Source: Hydrogenophaga sp.
GTDB taxonomy: Bacteria; Pseudomonadota; Gammaproteobacteria; Burkholderiales; Burkholderiaceae_C
Direction: 5' to 3'
Assembly: GCF_026125785.1 (NCBI RefSeq)
Contig: NZ_JAHCKL010000001.1
Location: 128,949-192,948, forward strand
DNA length: 64,000 nt
Within the stretch, counting starts at the first letter, position 1. Every line of letters begins with the position of its first letter. Below the pieces are notes generated by a model. That model saw nothing but the letters and a program-made list of their open reading frames with translations, was not told the DNA's origin and did no database searches. Positions 47,733 through 56,620 of this stretch are shown here, in pieces. A program made the position numbers and the translations under genes.

Positions 47733-47752
47733 GCAGCGCTTTGCCCCTTTCC

Positions 47753-48925
47753 ATGCGCATCCTCTACCACCACCGCACCGCTTCGAAGGACGGCCAGGCC
47801 GTCCACATCGAGGAAATGATCGAAGCCCTGCGCAGCGAAGGCCATGAGGTGCGCGTGGTCGCGCCCGGTGGCGAAGACGACGGGGCCGGGCAGGGCGATG
47901 CCGGTCGCATGGGCGGTGGCGTGGGCTGGGTGCACCGGCTCAAGGCGATGATGCCCAAGGCCGTCTACGAACTGATGGAACTGGCCTACAGCCTGGTGGC
48001 CTACCGCAAGCTCATGGCGGCGGCGCGCGAGTTCCGGCCGGATGTGATCTATGAGCGCTACAACCTCTACCTGCTCAGCGGCCTGATGGCGAAGAAACGC
48101 CTGGGTGTGCCGCTGCTGCTGGAAGTGAACTCACCCCTGGTGCAGGAGCGCTCGCGCCACAGCGGTGGCCTGGCCCTGCCGGGCCTGGCGCGCTGGGCCG
48201 AAGGCGCGGCCTGGCGCGGCGCCGACCGCGTGTTGCCCGTGACCGACGTGCTGGCCGACCACGTTCGGGCCTATGGCGTGCCCGAGGCACGCATCCAGGT
48301 GATTCCCAACGGCATCAACCGGGCTCATTTCGCACAGGCGCCCGCACCCGACGAGGCCAAGGCCCGCCTGGGCCTGCAGGGCCGCCTGGTGCTCGGCTTC
48401 ACCGGCTTCGTGCGCGACTGGCATGGCGTGGACCGCATCGTGGACTGGATGGCCACGCCCGACGCGCCGGCCCATACCCATCTGCTGGTGGTGGGCGACG
48501 GCCCCGTGCGCGCATCGCTGGAACAGCAGGCCAGCCGGCTGGGCCTGGGGGGGCGGGTGGCGTTCACGGGCGTCATCCACCGCGACCAGGTGCCGGCGCA
48601 CGTGGCCGCATTCGACGTCGCCTTGCAGCCTGCGGTGACGGCCTATGCGTCTCCGCTCAAGCTCATGGAATACCTGGTGCTGGGCAAGGCCATCGTGGCC
48701 CCCGGCACCCGCAACCTGCGTGAGGTGCTGACGCACGACGTCAACGCGCTGCTGTTCGAGGAATCCAACCCGGCAGGGCTGGAGCAGGTGCTGACGCGCC
48801 TGTGTGCCGACGCCGCCCTGCGCGCGCGTCTGGCCCAGGGCGCGGCCGACACCATCGATCGACTGAACCTGACCTGGGTGGGCAACGCGCGGCGCGTGGT
48901 GGAGCTGGCGAGGGCGGCCGCATGA
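47753..48925 (+). CDS. glycosyltransferase family 4
   Basis: 390 residues. It starts MRILYHHRTASKDGQAVHIEEMI, as in GT4 enzymes of exosortase loci. There is an internal Gly/Asp-rich loop near residues 43-62. The donor half has GFTGFVRDWHGVDRIVDWM and LKLMEYLVLGKAIVAPGT. TTG 47741 is an in-frame alternative start. It overlaps the next gene by 4 bp, so translation is coupled. The sugar transferred is unknown. Confidence 0.9.
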   Translation: MRILYHHRTASKDGQAVHIEEMIEALRSEGHEVRVVAPGGEDDGAGQGDAGRMGGGVGWVHRLKAMMPKAVYELMELAYSLVAYRKLMAAAREFRPDVIYERYNLYLLSGLMAKKRLGVPLLLEVNSPLVQERSRHSGGLALPGLARWAEGAAWRGADRVLPVTDVLADHVRAYGVPEARIQVIPNGINRAHFAQAPAPDEAKARLGLQGRLVLGFTGFVRDWHGVDRIVDWMATPDAPAHTHLLVVGDGPVRASLEQQASRLGLGGRVAFTGVIHRDQVPAHVAAFDVALQPAVTAYASPLKLMEYLVLGKAIVAPGTRNLREVLTHDVNALLFEESNPAGLEQVLTRLCADAALRARLAQGAADTIDRLNLTWVGNARRVVELARAAA

Positions 48926-50151
48926 AGGTGTTGCTGTTCTCCTCGCTCTACCCCAGCGCGGCGCGGCCCATCCACGGCATCTTCGTGGAGACGCGCCTGC
49001 GCGAGCTGGTCAAGACGGGCGAGGTCCAGGCCCGCGTGGTGGCACCCGTGCCCTGGTTTCCGCTGCGGCACCGCCGCTTCGGCGAATACGCCCAGTTCGC
49101 CGCCACGCCGCGTTTCGAGCACCGCAACGGGCTGGACGTGCACCACCCGCGCTACCTGCTGCTCCCCAAGGTGGGCATGAACCTCGCGCCCTATGCAATG
49201 GCGCTGGGCGCGCTGCCCACGCTGCGCCGCCTGCAGCGCGAGGGTTTTGATTTCGACCTCATCGACGCCCACTACTACTACCCCGACGGCGTGGCCGCCG
49301 GGCTGCTGTCGCGCTGGCTGGGCAAGCCCTTCGTCGTGACCGCGCGCGGCACCGACCTGAACCTGATTCCCAAGTACCCCTTTCCGCGCAAGCTGATCCT
49401 GCGCACCGCGCAGGAGGCCAGTGCGTCCATTGGCGTGTGCCAGGCGCTCATGACCACGCTCAAGGAGCTGGGCGCCGAGGAAAGCAAGCTCAATACCCTG
49501 CGCAACGGCGTGGACCTGGAGCGCTTCGTGCCCGAGCCGCGCCAGGCCGCGCGCGAGCGCCTGGGTCTGGAGCCCGGCGGCACCTACCTGCTGTCGGTGG
49601 GCCACCTGATCGAGCGCAAGGGCCATCACCTGGCCATCGACGCGCTGCCCGAGCTGCCTCACGTCCAGCTGCTGGTGGCCGGCGCCGGTCCCGAACTGGC
49701 GCGCCTGCAGGCTCAGGCCGCACGCCTGGGGGTGAAGGAGCGTGTGCGTTTCGTCGGCGTGGTGCCGCAGACCGAACTGAAGTGGTGGTACAGCGCGGCC
49801 GACGCGCTCGCCCTGTGCTCCAGCCGCGAGGGCTGGGCCAACGTGCTGCTGGAAGCCATGGCCTGCGGCACGCCCGTGATCGCCTCCAACATCTGGGGCA
49901 CGCCCGAGGTGGTGAGCACGTCCTCGGCCGGCTTGCTCATGGACGAGCGCAGCGGCGCTGGTGTGGCCCGGGCCTGGCGCCAGCTCTTCGATCACTACCC
50001 CGCGCGCGAGGCCACGCGGGCACACGCCGAGCAGTTCTCCTGGACCGCCACCACCGAAGGCCAGTTGCGTCTGTTCCGGGGCATTCTCGCCAGGCAGGGC
50101 CATGCCGGCGCGGCCGCCGCCCCCATGGCCATCCACACCGGGAAGGACTGA
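48922..50151 (+). CDS. glycosyltransferase family 4
   Basis: 409 residues. The N-terminal half begins MKVLLFSSLYPSAARPIHGIF and includes DFDLIDAHYYYPDGVAAGLL; GT4 enzymes with this start often act on exopolysaccharide repeat units. The donor half has SVGHLIERKGHHLAI and LLEAMACGTPVIASN with the catalytic Glu pair E-x7-E (EGWANVLLE). The ATG overlaps the previous stop. It ends 3 bp before the ligase-like gene. Confidence 0.92.
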   Translation: MKVLLFSSLYPSAARPIHGIFVETRLRELVKTGEVQARVVAPVPWFPLRHRRFGEYAQFAATPRFEHRNGLDVHHPRYLLLPKVGMNLAPYAMALGALPTLRRLQREGFDFDLIDAHYYYPDGVAAGLLSRWLGKPFVVTARGTDLNLIPKYPFPRKLILRTAQEASASIGVCQALMTTLKELGAEESKLNTLRNGVDLERFVPEPRQAARERLGLEPGGTYLLSVGHLIERKGHHLAIDALPELPHVQLLVAGAGPELARLQAQAARLGVKERVRFVGVVPQTELKWWYSAADALALCSSREGWANVLLEAMACGTPVIASNIWGTPEVVSTSSAGLLMDERSGAGVARAWRQLFDHYPAREATRAHAEQFSWTATTEGQLRLFRGILARQGHAGAAAAPMAIHTGKD

Positions 50152-50154
50152 GGG

Positions 50155-51423
50155 GTGCGCGGAATCCTGCTGCTGTCGGTGTATATGGCGTTCCTCTACA
50201 TGGGATTCCATACGCCGTTCATCCTGGTCATGGGTTATGTGTGGGCAGACATCTTCACGCCGCAGCGCATCGCCTATTCGATCATGCCGTCCATACCGGT
50301 GTCGATGATTCTCGGCCTGTGCGTGTTCTTGTCGCTGTTCCGCCTGCCCAAGGACCCTGACATCCGGTTGCGCGCCGCGACGCTGGTCACGGCCATGTTC
50401 GGTGTCTGGATGACCATAACGCTGCTGTGGGCAGCGGTGCCTGCTGCGGCGATGTACAAGTGGGACTGGGCCGTCAAGGCCGTGCTGTTCTCATGCCTGA
50501 TCCCGTTCTTCCTGCGTTCTCGCATGCACATCGAGGCCATGCTCTGGACCATCGTGGTCGCGGGGATCGCGCACTGCATCCCGTTCGGCGTGAAGGTCCT
50601 GGTGTCGGGCGGAGGCTATGGCAAACCCCTGGGGCTGATCATGTACAACGCCGGACTGGGCGAGGGCAGTACCCTGGCCATGTTCGCCGTATTCCTGATC
50701 CCGATGTGCCTGTACCTCTACAAGTGGCAGACACTGCTGCCGGAGGGCAAATGGGTCAAGCCGATGCTGATCTTCTTCATCATCATGGCCTTGCTCACCG
50801 CCGTCGGCACCTATGCTCGCACCGGTCTTGTCTGTATCGGCGTGCTGGGCATGCTTCTGATCCTGCGCAGTCGCCACAAGGTCGCCTACCTGGTCATCGT
50901 GGGCGTTGCGGGTTTCCTGCTGTCGCTCATCACATCGGACGAATGGGCCGGTCGCATGGGCACGATCGGCGATGACACGGAAGGCTCGGCCATGGCCCGT
51001 GTGGCCGTGTGGTTCTGGACGTTGGAGTACGTCGCCACCCACCCGCTGGGGGGCAGTTTCGATGTCTACCGCATCAGCCAGACTGCTCTGCGGCTCTCAG
51101 ACGGTTCCGTGATCATGGAGACGGGCCGCGCATTCCACAGCATCTACTTTGAGATCCTCGGCGAAACCGGCATTCCCGGGATGGCGATGTACCTGACGAT
51201 CGTGCTGCTGACGCGCAATGCGTTTGCCCGCATCGCCAGACGCAAGTCCGCGCCCGAGGACGCATGGATCAACGACGCGGCGCGCTACCTGCTGTTCTCG
51301 CTGTACATCCTGATGGCGGGCGGGGCTTTCGTCGCCGTCGGCTTCCAGCCGTACTTCTACTACCTGGCGGCCTTGTCGGTGGGATTGATCAACATCAACG
51401 GCAAACTGCAGAAGGCCGCATGA
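50155..51423 (+). CDS. O-antigen ligase/polymerase-like membrane protein, exosortase A-associated
   Basis: 422 residues with about ten membrane helices, starting at GTG 50155. It resembles Wzy/WaaL-type proteins annotated as putative O-glycosylation ligase of exosortase A systems. The long periplasmic loop near residues 255-335 contains YARTG upstream and the RAFHSIYFEILGETGIPGM stretch that WaaL-like enzymes use. It could polymerise repeat units or ligate them to protein. Since no XrtA is visible, a polymerase role is the simpler choice. Confidence 0.88.
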   Translation: MRGILLLSVYMAFLYMGFHTPFILVMGYVWADIFTPQRIAYSIMPSIPVSMILGLCVFLSLFRLPKDPDIRLRAATLVTAMFGVWMTITLLWAAVPAAAMYKWDWAVKAVLFSCLIPFFLRSRMHIEAMLWTIVVAGIAHCIPFGVKVLVSGGGYGKPLGLIMYNAGLGEGSTLAMFAVFLIPMCLYLYKWQTLLPEGKWVKPMLIFFIIMALLTAVGTYARTGLVCIGVLGMLLILRSRHKVAYLVIVGVAGFLLSLITSDEWAGRMGTIGDDTEGSAMARVAVWFWTLEYVATHPLGGSFDVYRISQTALRLSDGSVIMETGRAFHSIYFEILGETGIPGMAMYLTIVLLTRNAFARIARRKSAPEDAWINDAARYLLFSLYILMAGGAFVAVGFQPYFYYLAALSVGLININGKLQKAA

Positions 51424-51450
51424 AGAACCACTGCGGCGAGAGGCCTTCCC

Positions 51451-51564
51451 ATGCTCAATAACCTGGCCATCATCTTCACCAACGGTCTGCTGGTGTACAT
51501 CCTCTACCGCGCGTACCGGCGCGAACGGGCGAGGGATCGCGACGACCGCTCAGGGAGACTCTGA
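51451..51564 (+). CDS. putative 37-residue membrane protein
   Basis: Begins MLNNLAIIFTNGLLVYILYR, one membrane helix, then a highly charged Arg/Asp tail (RAYRRERARDRDDRSGRL). GAGAGG lies 7 bases before the ATG and the stop is 4 bp from the next gene, so it fits neatly into the operon. Shape alone supports it; I know no family. It could be a small subunit of a neighbouring membrane protein. Confidence 0.55.
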   Translation: MLNNLAIIFTNGLLVYILYRAYRRERARDRDDRSGRL

Positions 51565-51568
51565 CCCC

Positions 51569-52897
51569 ATGTCCCGCGCCGCGCTTCTCGCCCTGATCGA
51601 CCGTTTCTCGTGCCGCAGCCCCAGGAACATCCTGCTGGTGGTGTTCCTGGTCAACTCCCTGGCCATCGGGTGGTTCATTCAGTTCGCTCTGGGGGAGCCT
51701 GTGTCCACGCCCGCCCTGGCATTGGCGTTCCTCAGGCTCCAGCAGGCCGGGACCGACTCCTGGGAGCCCATGCTGATGGCGATCGAGTACCTTCGCCAGC
51801 ACGAAGGCATGCAGCTCTACCGCAAGCTGTTCTTCGAAGATCAGGTCAAGTTCCAGTATCCGTTGACCAGCCTGCTGCCGCTGGACGTTTTCCAGCAGAT
51901 CAGCGGTTTTTCGCGCGAGCGACTGTACCCGTTGCTCAACGCCTCATCCTGGGTCTCTGTGCTGCTGATGGGCGTCGTCAGCTGGCTGCTCTTTTCTCTG
52001 CGGCCACTGCCGGATCGCACGCCTGAGTGGGGGCATGGCCGCGGTGCCAGTATCGGGTTCCTGCTGTTGATCATGGCGATCACCTTGACCTTCTACCCGC
52101 TGAGCAAGGCCTGGATGCTCGGTCAGATACAGACCTGGATCACGCTGCTGGTGGCGCTGACGCTGCTGGCGTGGATGTATGGCAAACCGGTGGTTGCCGG
52201 TGTCCTGCTGGGCCTGTGCTGCGCTATCAAGCCACAGTGGGCCGTCATCCTGGTCTGGGGATTGTTGCGCCGCGAGTGGTCTTTCGTCATCGCGGGTACG
52301 GTGACGTTTGCGCTGCTCGCCCTGTGGGCCGTGCTGCTTTATGGCCTGCAAAATTTCTTCGACTACGTTGCCGTTCTGTCCTATATCGGCCAACGTGGTG
52401 AGGCCTTCTTCCAGAACCAGTCCATCAACGGGTTGATGAACCGTCTGCTGTTCAATGGCAGCAACTTCAAGTGGTCAGCCCATACCTTTCCGCCCTTCAA
52501 CCCCGTGGTCTATGCCACCACGCTCGTCTCCTCCATAGCGATACTGGGAGCGACGCTTCTGCTGCGGCGCAAGGAGAAGGCCAACGTGCTCGATCTCGGC
52601 TTCGTCGTGCTGGGGGTCTCCATGGCCTCGCCCATCGCCTGGGAACACCACTACGCCATCCTGCTGCCCATTTATGCGTTGATGCTCACGGCCGTCATTG
52701 ACGAGCGCGGTGGCGATGGGCGGTGGCTCCTGGCGCTGGGCGTGTCCTTCTTCCTGGTCAGCCAGAACCTGGGGTTCCTGAACTATTTCCGTGACAGCCT
52801 CCTGAACGTCTTCCAGTCCTACCGCCTGCTGGGGGCATTCATCGCGCTGTACCTGCTGTACCGCCTCAATGCAGCACCACGCCAGCCGCCGGCATGA
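51569..52897 (+). CDS. GT87-like (DUF2029) membrane mannosyltransferase-type protein
   Basis: 442 residues with about ten helices and a GT-C-type arrangement. The segment FFEDQVKFQYPLTSLLPLDVF after the first helix matches the GT87/DUF2029 family (KFQYP box), and the acidic residues before it would bind polyprenyl-phosphate sugar. Members transfer mannose or arabinose from a lipid carrier on the periplasmic side. Co-location with the ligase-like gene supports a role in the exopolysaccharide. Donor sugar not known. Confidence 0.8.
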   Translation: MSRAALLALIDRFSCRSPRNILLVVFLVNSLAIGWFIQFALGEPVSTPALALAFLRLQQAGTDSWEPMLMAIEYLRQHEGMQLYRKLFFEDQVKFQYPLTSLLPLDVFQQISGFSRERLYPLLNASSWVSVLLMGVVSWLLFSLRPLPDRTPEWGHGRGASIGFLLLIMAITLTFYPLSKAWMLGQIQTWITLLVALTLLAWMYGKPVVAGVLLGLCCAIKPQWAVILVWGLLRREWSFVIAGTVTFALLALWAVLLYGLQNFFDYVAVLSYIGQRGEAFFQNQSINGLMNRLLFNGSNFKWSAHTFPPFNPVVYATTLVSSIAILGATLLLRRKEKANVLDLGFVVLGVSMASPIAWEHHYAILLPIYALMLTAVIDERGGDGRWLLALGVSFFLVSQNLGFLNYFRDSLLNVFQSYRLLGAFIALYLLYRLNAAPRQPPA

Positions 52898-52936
52898 ATC
52901 CGGGGGGGCGAGGGTCAACCACCGCTGGAGATCGCC

Positions 52937-53869
52937 ATGAGCCATGAAGTCTGTGTCGCCATGTGCGTCTACAACGCCGCCGCCACGTTGCCCCAGGCCC
53001 TGGACTCCCTGAAGGCACAGACCTGGCAGGGGTTCGATCTGGTCGTGGTCGACGACGGCAGTACCGATGCCAGCGCGGACATCCTGGAGGCGTACCGGAC
53101 CGTGTTCCCGGGTATGACCATCGTGCGACAGAAGAACGGTGGAATCGGCATGGCGCGCCGCGCCGCGGTTGCGCAAGGAGGCCATCCCTGGCTGGCGTTC
53201 ATCGACGCCGACGATATCTGGCATCCCGCCAAGCTCGAATGCCAACTGCGCGTTGCCCATGGCGACCCCACGCCAGACGCGGTCGTGTGCGGACACGTGG
53301 AGTTCGTTGACGAGTCCGAGCTGACCGGGCGGCTGGACCGACTGCCTTCGCAGCACGATGCGGTCGAATGGATGGATGATCTGGCGGACCGGCTGCTTAC
53401 GCGCAATTTCGACTTCCACCCGGCCTCGGTGTTGTGGCGCCGGGCCGCGCTGGAAGCGGTTGGAGGCTATGCTGCCGACCGCAATGGCGAGGATTTCCAG
53501 CCTTTTCTGTCATTGGGGCTTTCGGGGGCCCGTCTGGCCAAGGTGTCGGGCGCGCTGTACATGGCTCGCGTCAATCCGGGTTCGCTCTCGCGCTCCACCA
53601 CCAACCACTATGTTGGCGCGATGGCGCGCATCGCGGCGATTGACCGACTCCTCCAGGGCAAGGTGGGCGAGCTCGATGGAACACCCGACGACGGGGCCCG
53701 TGCGCGGCTGCTGATCGCGCGGCAGCGCTTCCTGCGCTGGGCCCTGCACGGCCTGCGGGTGGGTTACCCCCGTCGCGAGATGCATGCGATGGCCTGGCCG
53801 CTGATTGGCCAACTGGTTTCGTACCGTGTTCGCGCCGTGGAGATATTGAAAACCCTGGCCAGGCGCTAG
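52937..53869 (+). CDS. glycosyltransferase family 2
   Basis: 310 residues. GT-A fold: VAMCVYNAAATLPQALDSL at the start, VVVDDGSTDASADIL, and the DxD motif as FIDADDIWHP (about residue 92). Residues after about 240 are helical and basic. It ends the plus-strand run, 14 bp before the stop of the convergent flippase. It probably adds a branch or terminal sugar. Confidence 0.92.
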   Translation: MSHEVCVAMCVYNAAATLPQALDSLKAQTWQGFDLVVVDDGSTDASADILEAYRTVFPGMTIVRQKNGGIGMARRAAVAQGGHPWLAFIDADDIWHPAKLECQLRVAHGDPTPDAVVCGHVEFVDESELTGRLDRLPSQHDAVEWMDDLADRLLTRNFDFHPASVLWRRAALEAVGGYAADRNGEDFQPFLSLGLSGARLAKVSGALYMARVNPGSLSRSTTNHYVGAMARIAAIDRLLQGKVGELDGTPDDGARARLLIARQRFLRWALHGLRVGYPRREMHAMAWPLIGQLVSYRVRAVEILKTLARR

Positions 53870-53883
53870 CAGATCCGGCTGTC

Positions 53884-55338
53884 TCAGTGGCCTCGCATGA
53901 GGCGCGAGAGCAGGGGCGTTCGCCTGAGTGCCATTTCGAGTTCATGGCGCAGGGGGGCATTGACCAGCCAGATCGTTAGCAGCCATGTCAGGGGCCCGAT
54001 GAAGGCGATGACCAGGATCTGCCAGCCGGCATGCAGGTGGCCGGTGAAGTGGTGCGTGGCCAGGGCAACGCCCGCGCACGCTGCCGTGACCAGGAGGCTC
54101 TTGGACTGAGCCGCCAGGAAAGTGCGCCGCTGGAAGTGAAGGATGCGCTTGAGCAGGAACACGTGTATCGGGTACATCACCAGGCTGGAGAGCACCAGCA
54201 CCCAGGCGAAGGAGCGCAGCGTGCCGTCGTACAGCAGCACCACGCCCAGGGCCTTGAGGCCGATGTCCAGCACGGTGGGCAGCGAGGTCAGGTAAGGCCG
54301 GCCGATGGCCATGTAGGCCGCGTTGTTGAACAGGAAAGGCGCCACGGCCGCGAACATCAGGCAGATCTGCTGCACGATGGGCACGCATTCCAGCCATTGG
54401 TCGCCGTAGAGGAACTGGATGATGGGTGCGGCGTAGATGTAGGTCGCGGCCAGCGCGGGCCACATCACCACCGTGATGTAGGCCACCGCGCGCGACAAGG
54501 GTGTGGAGAGATCCTCGCCCGCGTGGTGGGTCTTGGAGAGGTAGGGCAGCACCGCGTAGTTCACCGTCGGGCCGAGCAACTGGTTGAGCATGTTCGGCGT
54601 GGAGATGGAGCGGCTCATGATGCCCACGTCGTAAGGGCCGCTGAGTTTGCCCAGCAGCAGGTCGGGAATGGCGCTGTTCACCGTGTTCAGGCCATTGCCC
54701 AGCACCGCACCGGCGCCGAAGTTGACCACCTTCTTCCAGCCGCGCAGCCGGGGCAGCCAGGGCGCGACCTTGGGCCGGAACGGCACGAAGGCCAACGCGG
54801 TGGCCAGGATGTTGGCCAGGTTGGCCCACGCCATCGACATGTAGCCGAAGTCGTGGTAGGCCAGCGTGATGGCGGTGATGGCGTAGGCCGAGGTGCCGGC
54901 CACGTAGGCATAGGCCTGCTCCTTGGCGCGGTAGTCGCGCGTGAGCAGGCTGTTGGTGATGGCGCCAAAAGGGATGAAGATGAAGCCCAGGGCCAGCACG
55001 CGCATCACCTGCCGGATGCCGGGTTGGGCGAAGAATTCGGCGACCCAGCCGCTGACCAGGAACATCACCAGCGCAATCGTCCATGAGGTGGCGATCAGCA
55101 CGCCGAAGGCGGCTCCGACGCTGTCGCGTGTGAGTTCCTTCTCGCGCTGCAGGTAGCTGGCGACGCCGAAGTCGCGAAAGATGTGGGCCATGGACACCAT
55201 GACCGCGGTCATCGAGTAGATGCCGATTTCGTCAGGGCTGAGCAGGCGCGCCAGTACCACGGTGACGAGCAACTGCACGGCGGTCGCGCCGTTGGACGAG
55301 AGGAAGGTGATGAACAGCGAGGCGCGCAGGTTGGCCAT
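53884..55338 (-). CDS. polysaccharide flippase, MOP superfamily (Wzx-like)
   Basis: 484 residues with about 12-14 membrane helices. The start LFITFLSSNGATAVQLLVTVVLARLLSPDEIGIYSM is the hallmark of oligosaccharide flippases, with SLLTRDYRAKEQAYAYVAG in the middle. It would carry lipid-linked repeat units across the inner membrane, complementing the polymerase-like gene at 50155. It follows the 55345-56262 gene with a 6-bp gap and shares its transcript. Confidence 0.93.
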   Translation of the reverse strand: MANLRASLFITFLSSNGATAVQLLVTVVLARLLSPDEIGIYSMTAVMVSMAHIFRDFGVASYLQREKELTRDSVGAAFGVLIATSWTIALVMFLVSGWVAEFFAQPGIRQVMRVLALGFIFIPFGAITNSLLTRDYRAKEQAYAYVAGTSAYAITAITLAYHDFGYMSMAWANLANILATALAFVPFRPKVAPWLPRLRGWKKVVNFGAGAVLGNGLNTVNSAIPDLLLGKLSGPYDVGIMSRSISTPNMLNQLLGPTVNYAVLPYLSKTHHAGEDLSTPLSRAVAYITVVMWPALAATYIYAAPIIQFLYGDQWLECVPIVQQICLMFAAVAPFLFNNAAYMAIGRPYLTSLPTVLDIGLKALGVVLLYDGTLRSFAWVLVLSSLVMYPIHVFLLKRILHFQRRTFLAAQSKSLLVTAACAGVALATHHFTGHLHAGWQILVIAFIGPLTWLLTIWLVNAPLRHELEMALRRTPLLSRLMRGH

Positions 55339-55344
55339 GTCAGC

Positions 55345-56262
55345 TCATCGGATGGCTTCGTGCAGGCGCGGCAGGATGTACTGTGTCTTGACGCGGTACA
55401 GGCTGTTGACGAATCGCACGTAGCCGATGAAGTGGAAGAACGCGATGGCGTCGAAGTCGCGCTCGGGCGTCGAGTACTTGGGACAGGGCAGCACGCGCGT
55501 GCGGGCCGCGTTGGCCACCAGGTAGTTGGAGGTCACCTGCTCGGTCCCCCATTCAGCCCAGCGGCCCTGGGTCACCCGGGCCATCTTTTCCGAAAACTCG
55601 AACATCTGCTCGCGCATGGCGGGGTTGGATGGGAAACCCGTGAAGCCACTGCAGCCACGGGTGTAGAGCGGCAGGCTCAGGCCGGCATCGGCCATGTTCT
55701 GCTCGGCCAGCACCTGGATGTGCGGGTGTACCCGCTGGCGGGCGTTGTGCGAGGTCTGGGCGAGGGTGAGCAGCGGCTGGTCCGGTATTTCGCCGATCAC
55801 GAAACCTTGACGCTGTGTCACCGCGTCCATGACTTCCGGCAGTTCGGCCACGGTGAGGGTGTCGGCATCGAGCTGCACCACATAGGTTTCCGGGGAGTAG
55901 CTGGCGATGGCCGCCAGCCGTTCCCAGGTGCCGCCCTTGGGGATCCGCGGGTGCTGGAACTCTTCGGCGCGGCGCAGTTCGGCGAAGGGGATGTGTTGCT
56001 TGAAGATCGCGCGCTCGGCATCGCCGATGCTGGGGTCGCACACGATGGCGATGCGCTGCGGCCGCGTCACGCGGTAGAAGGACTTGATGGCCACCAGGTA
56101 GGGCACCACATCGCGCTGGTGCACCATGGACAGCGCCATGAAGGGGCTGCTGCCGGGCTGCAACGGCGGCGTCTGCAGCACCTGGCTGGCCACTTGCTGG
56201 TACCGCTTCTTCTGGTAGTCGGTGACGAGGCGGCGCCGGATTCTCTCGATGATGGAGGCCAT
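55345..56262 (-). CDS. putative nucleotide-diphospho-sugar transferase (GT-A-like), uncharacterised
   Basis: 305 residues. VVPYLVAIKSFYRVTRPQRIAIVCD and YVVQLDADTLTVAELPEVMDAV (the DxD motif near residue 154) have the logic of a GT-A glycosyltransferase. GCSGFTGFPSNPAMREQMFEF and a run of conserved-looking Trp/Tyr in the C-terminal half suggest a genuine enzyme. I cannot place it in a named family. The start MASIIERIRRRLVTDYQKK is preferred; upstream in-frame codons to 56331 lack a ribosome site. Confidence 0.7.
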   Translation of the reverse strand: MASIIERIRRRLVTDYQKKRYQQVASQVLQTPPLQPGSSPFMALSMVHQRDVVPYLVAIKSFYRVTRPQRIAIVCDPSIGDAERAIFKQHIPFAELRRAEEFQHPRIPKGGTWERLAAIASYSPETYVVQLDADTLTVAELPEVMDAVTQRQGFVIGEIPDQPLLTLAQTSHNARQRVHPHIQVLAEQNMADAGLSLPLYTRGCSGFTGFPSNPAMREQMFEFSEKMARVTQGRWAEWGTEQVTSNYLVANAARTRVLPCPKYSTPERDFDAIAFFHFIGYVRFVNSLYRVKTQYILPRLHEAIR

Positions 56263-56620
56263 GGTCTGGGGCAGGGGTGTGTGCCGCGATCTTGAAGTGT
56301 GGTTTGCCGTCACCGCCTGCAGGGCGGTCACTCGTACCGCCCCCGCGCTGACATGGATGAGAGCCTGTCGATGCTATACAGGAAGCGGGGGTCTGGTGGT
56401 TGCGCGCCACGCGAATGTGTGAATGAAGTCACCCATGCCCGTTTTGCGGTGCCTTTGGCGTGGACAAAGCGTCTGTGCGGCGAAGGTACGACATTACACT
56501 TTGACACGCGCCGGGATTCTACCGAGCGCAGATGCCGGGAAACCTTGCATCGGCCCTGGTCCGGGGCTCGAATGGATGTCGGAGGGGCCTCATGCCAGGG
56601 GTGTTCAGGGAATCATCAAC
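56263..56620. other. non-coding region between divergent polysaccharide blocks
   Basis: About 358 bp between the minus-strand flippase pair and the plus-strand sugar cassette. It holds an ACCGCC/GGCGGT hairpin (56312-56328), TATACA at 56375-56380 and a perfect TTGACA at 56501-56506, but none is at correct spacing with a partner. Both transcripts must start here. No gene-like frame is convincing. Confidence 0.5.

Noticed and set aside
56423-56620. Upstream extension of the LmbE gene
   Set aside because: The open frame has no family similarity before residue MLTVDLG, and the region also has to hold the promoter of the cassette.
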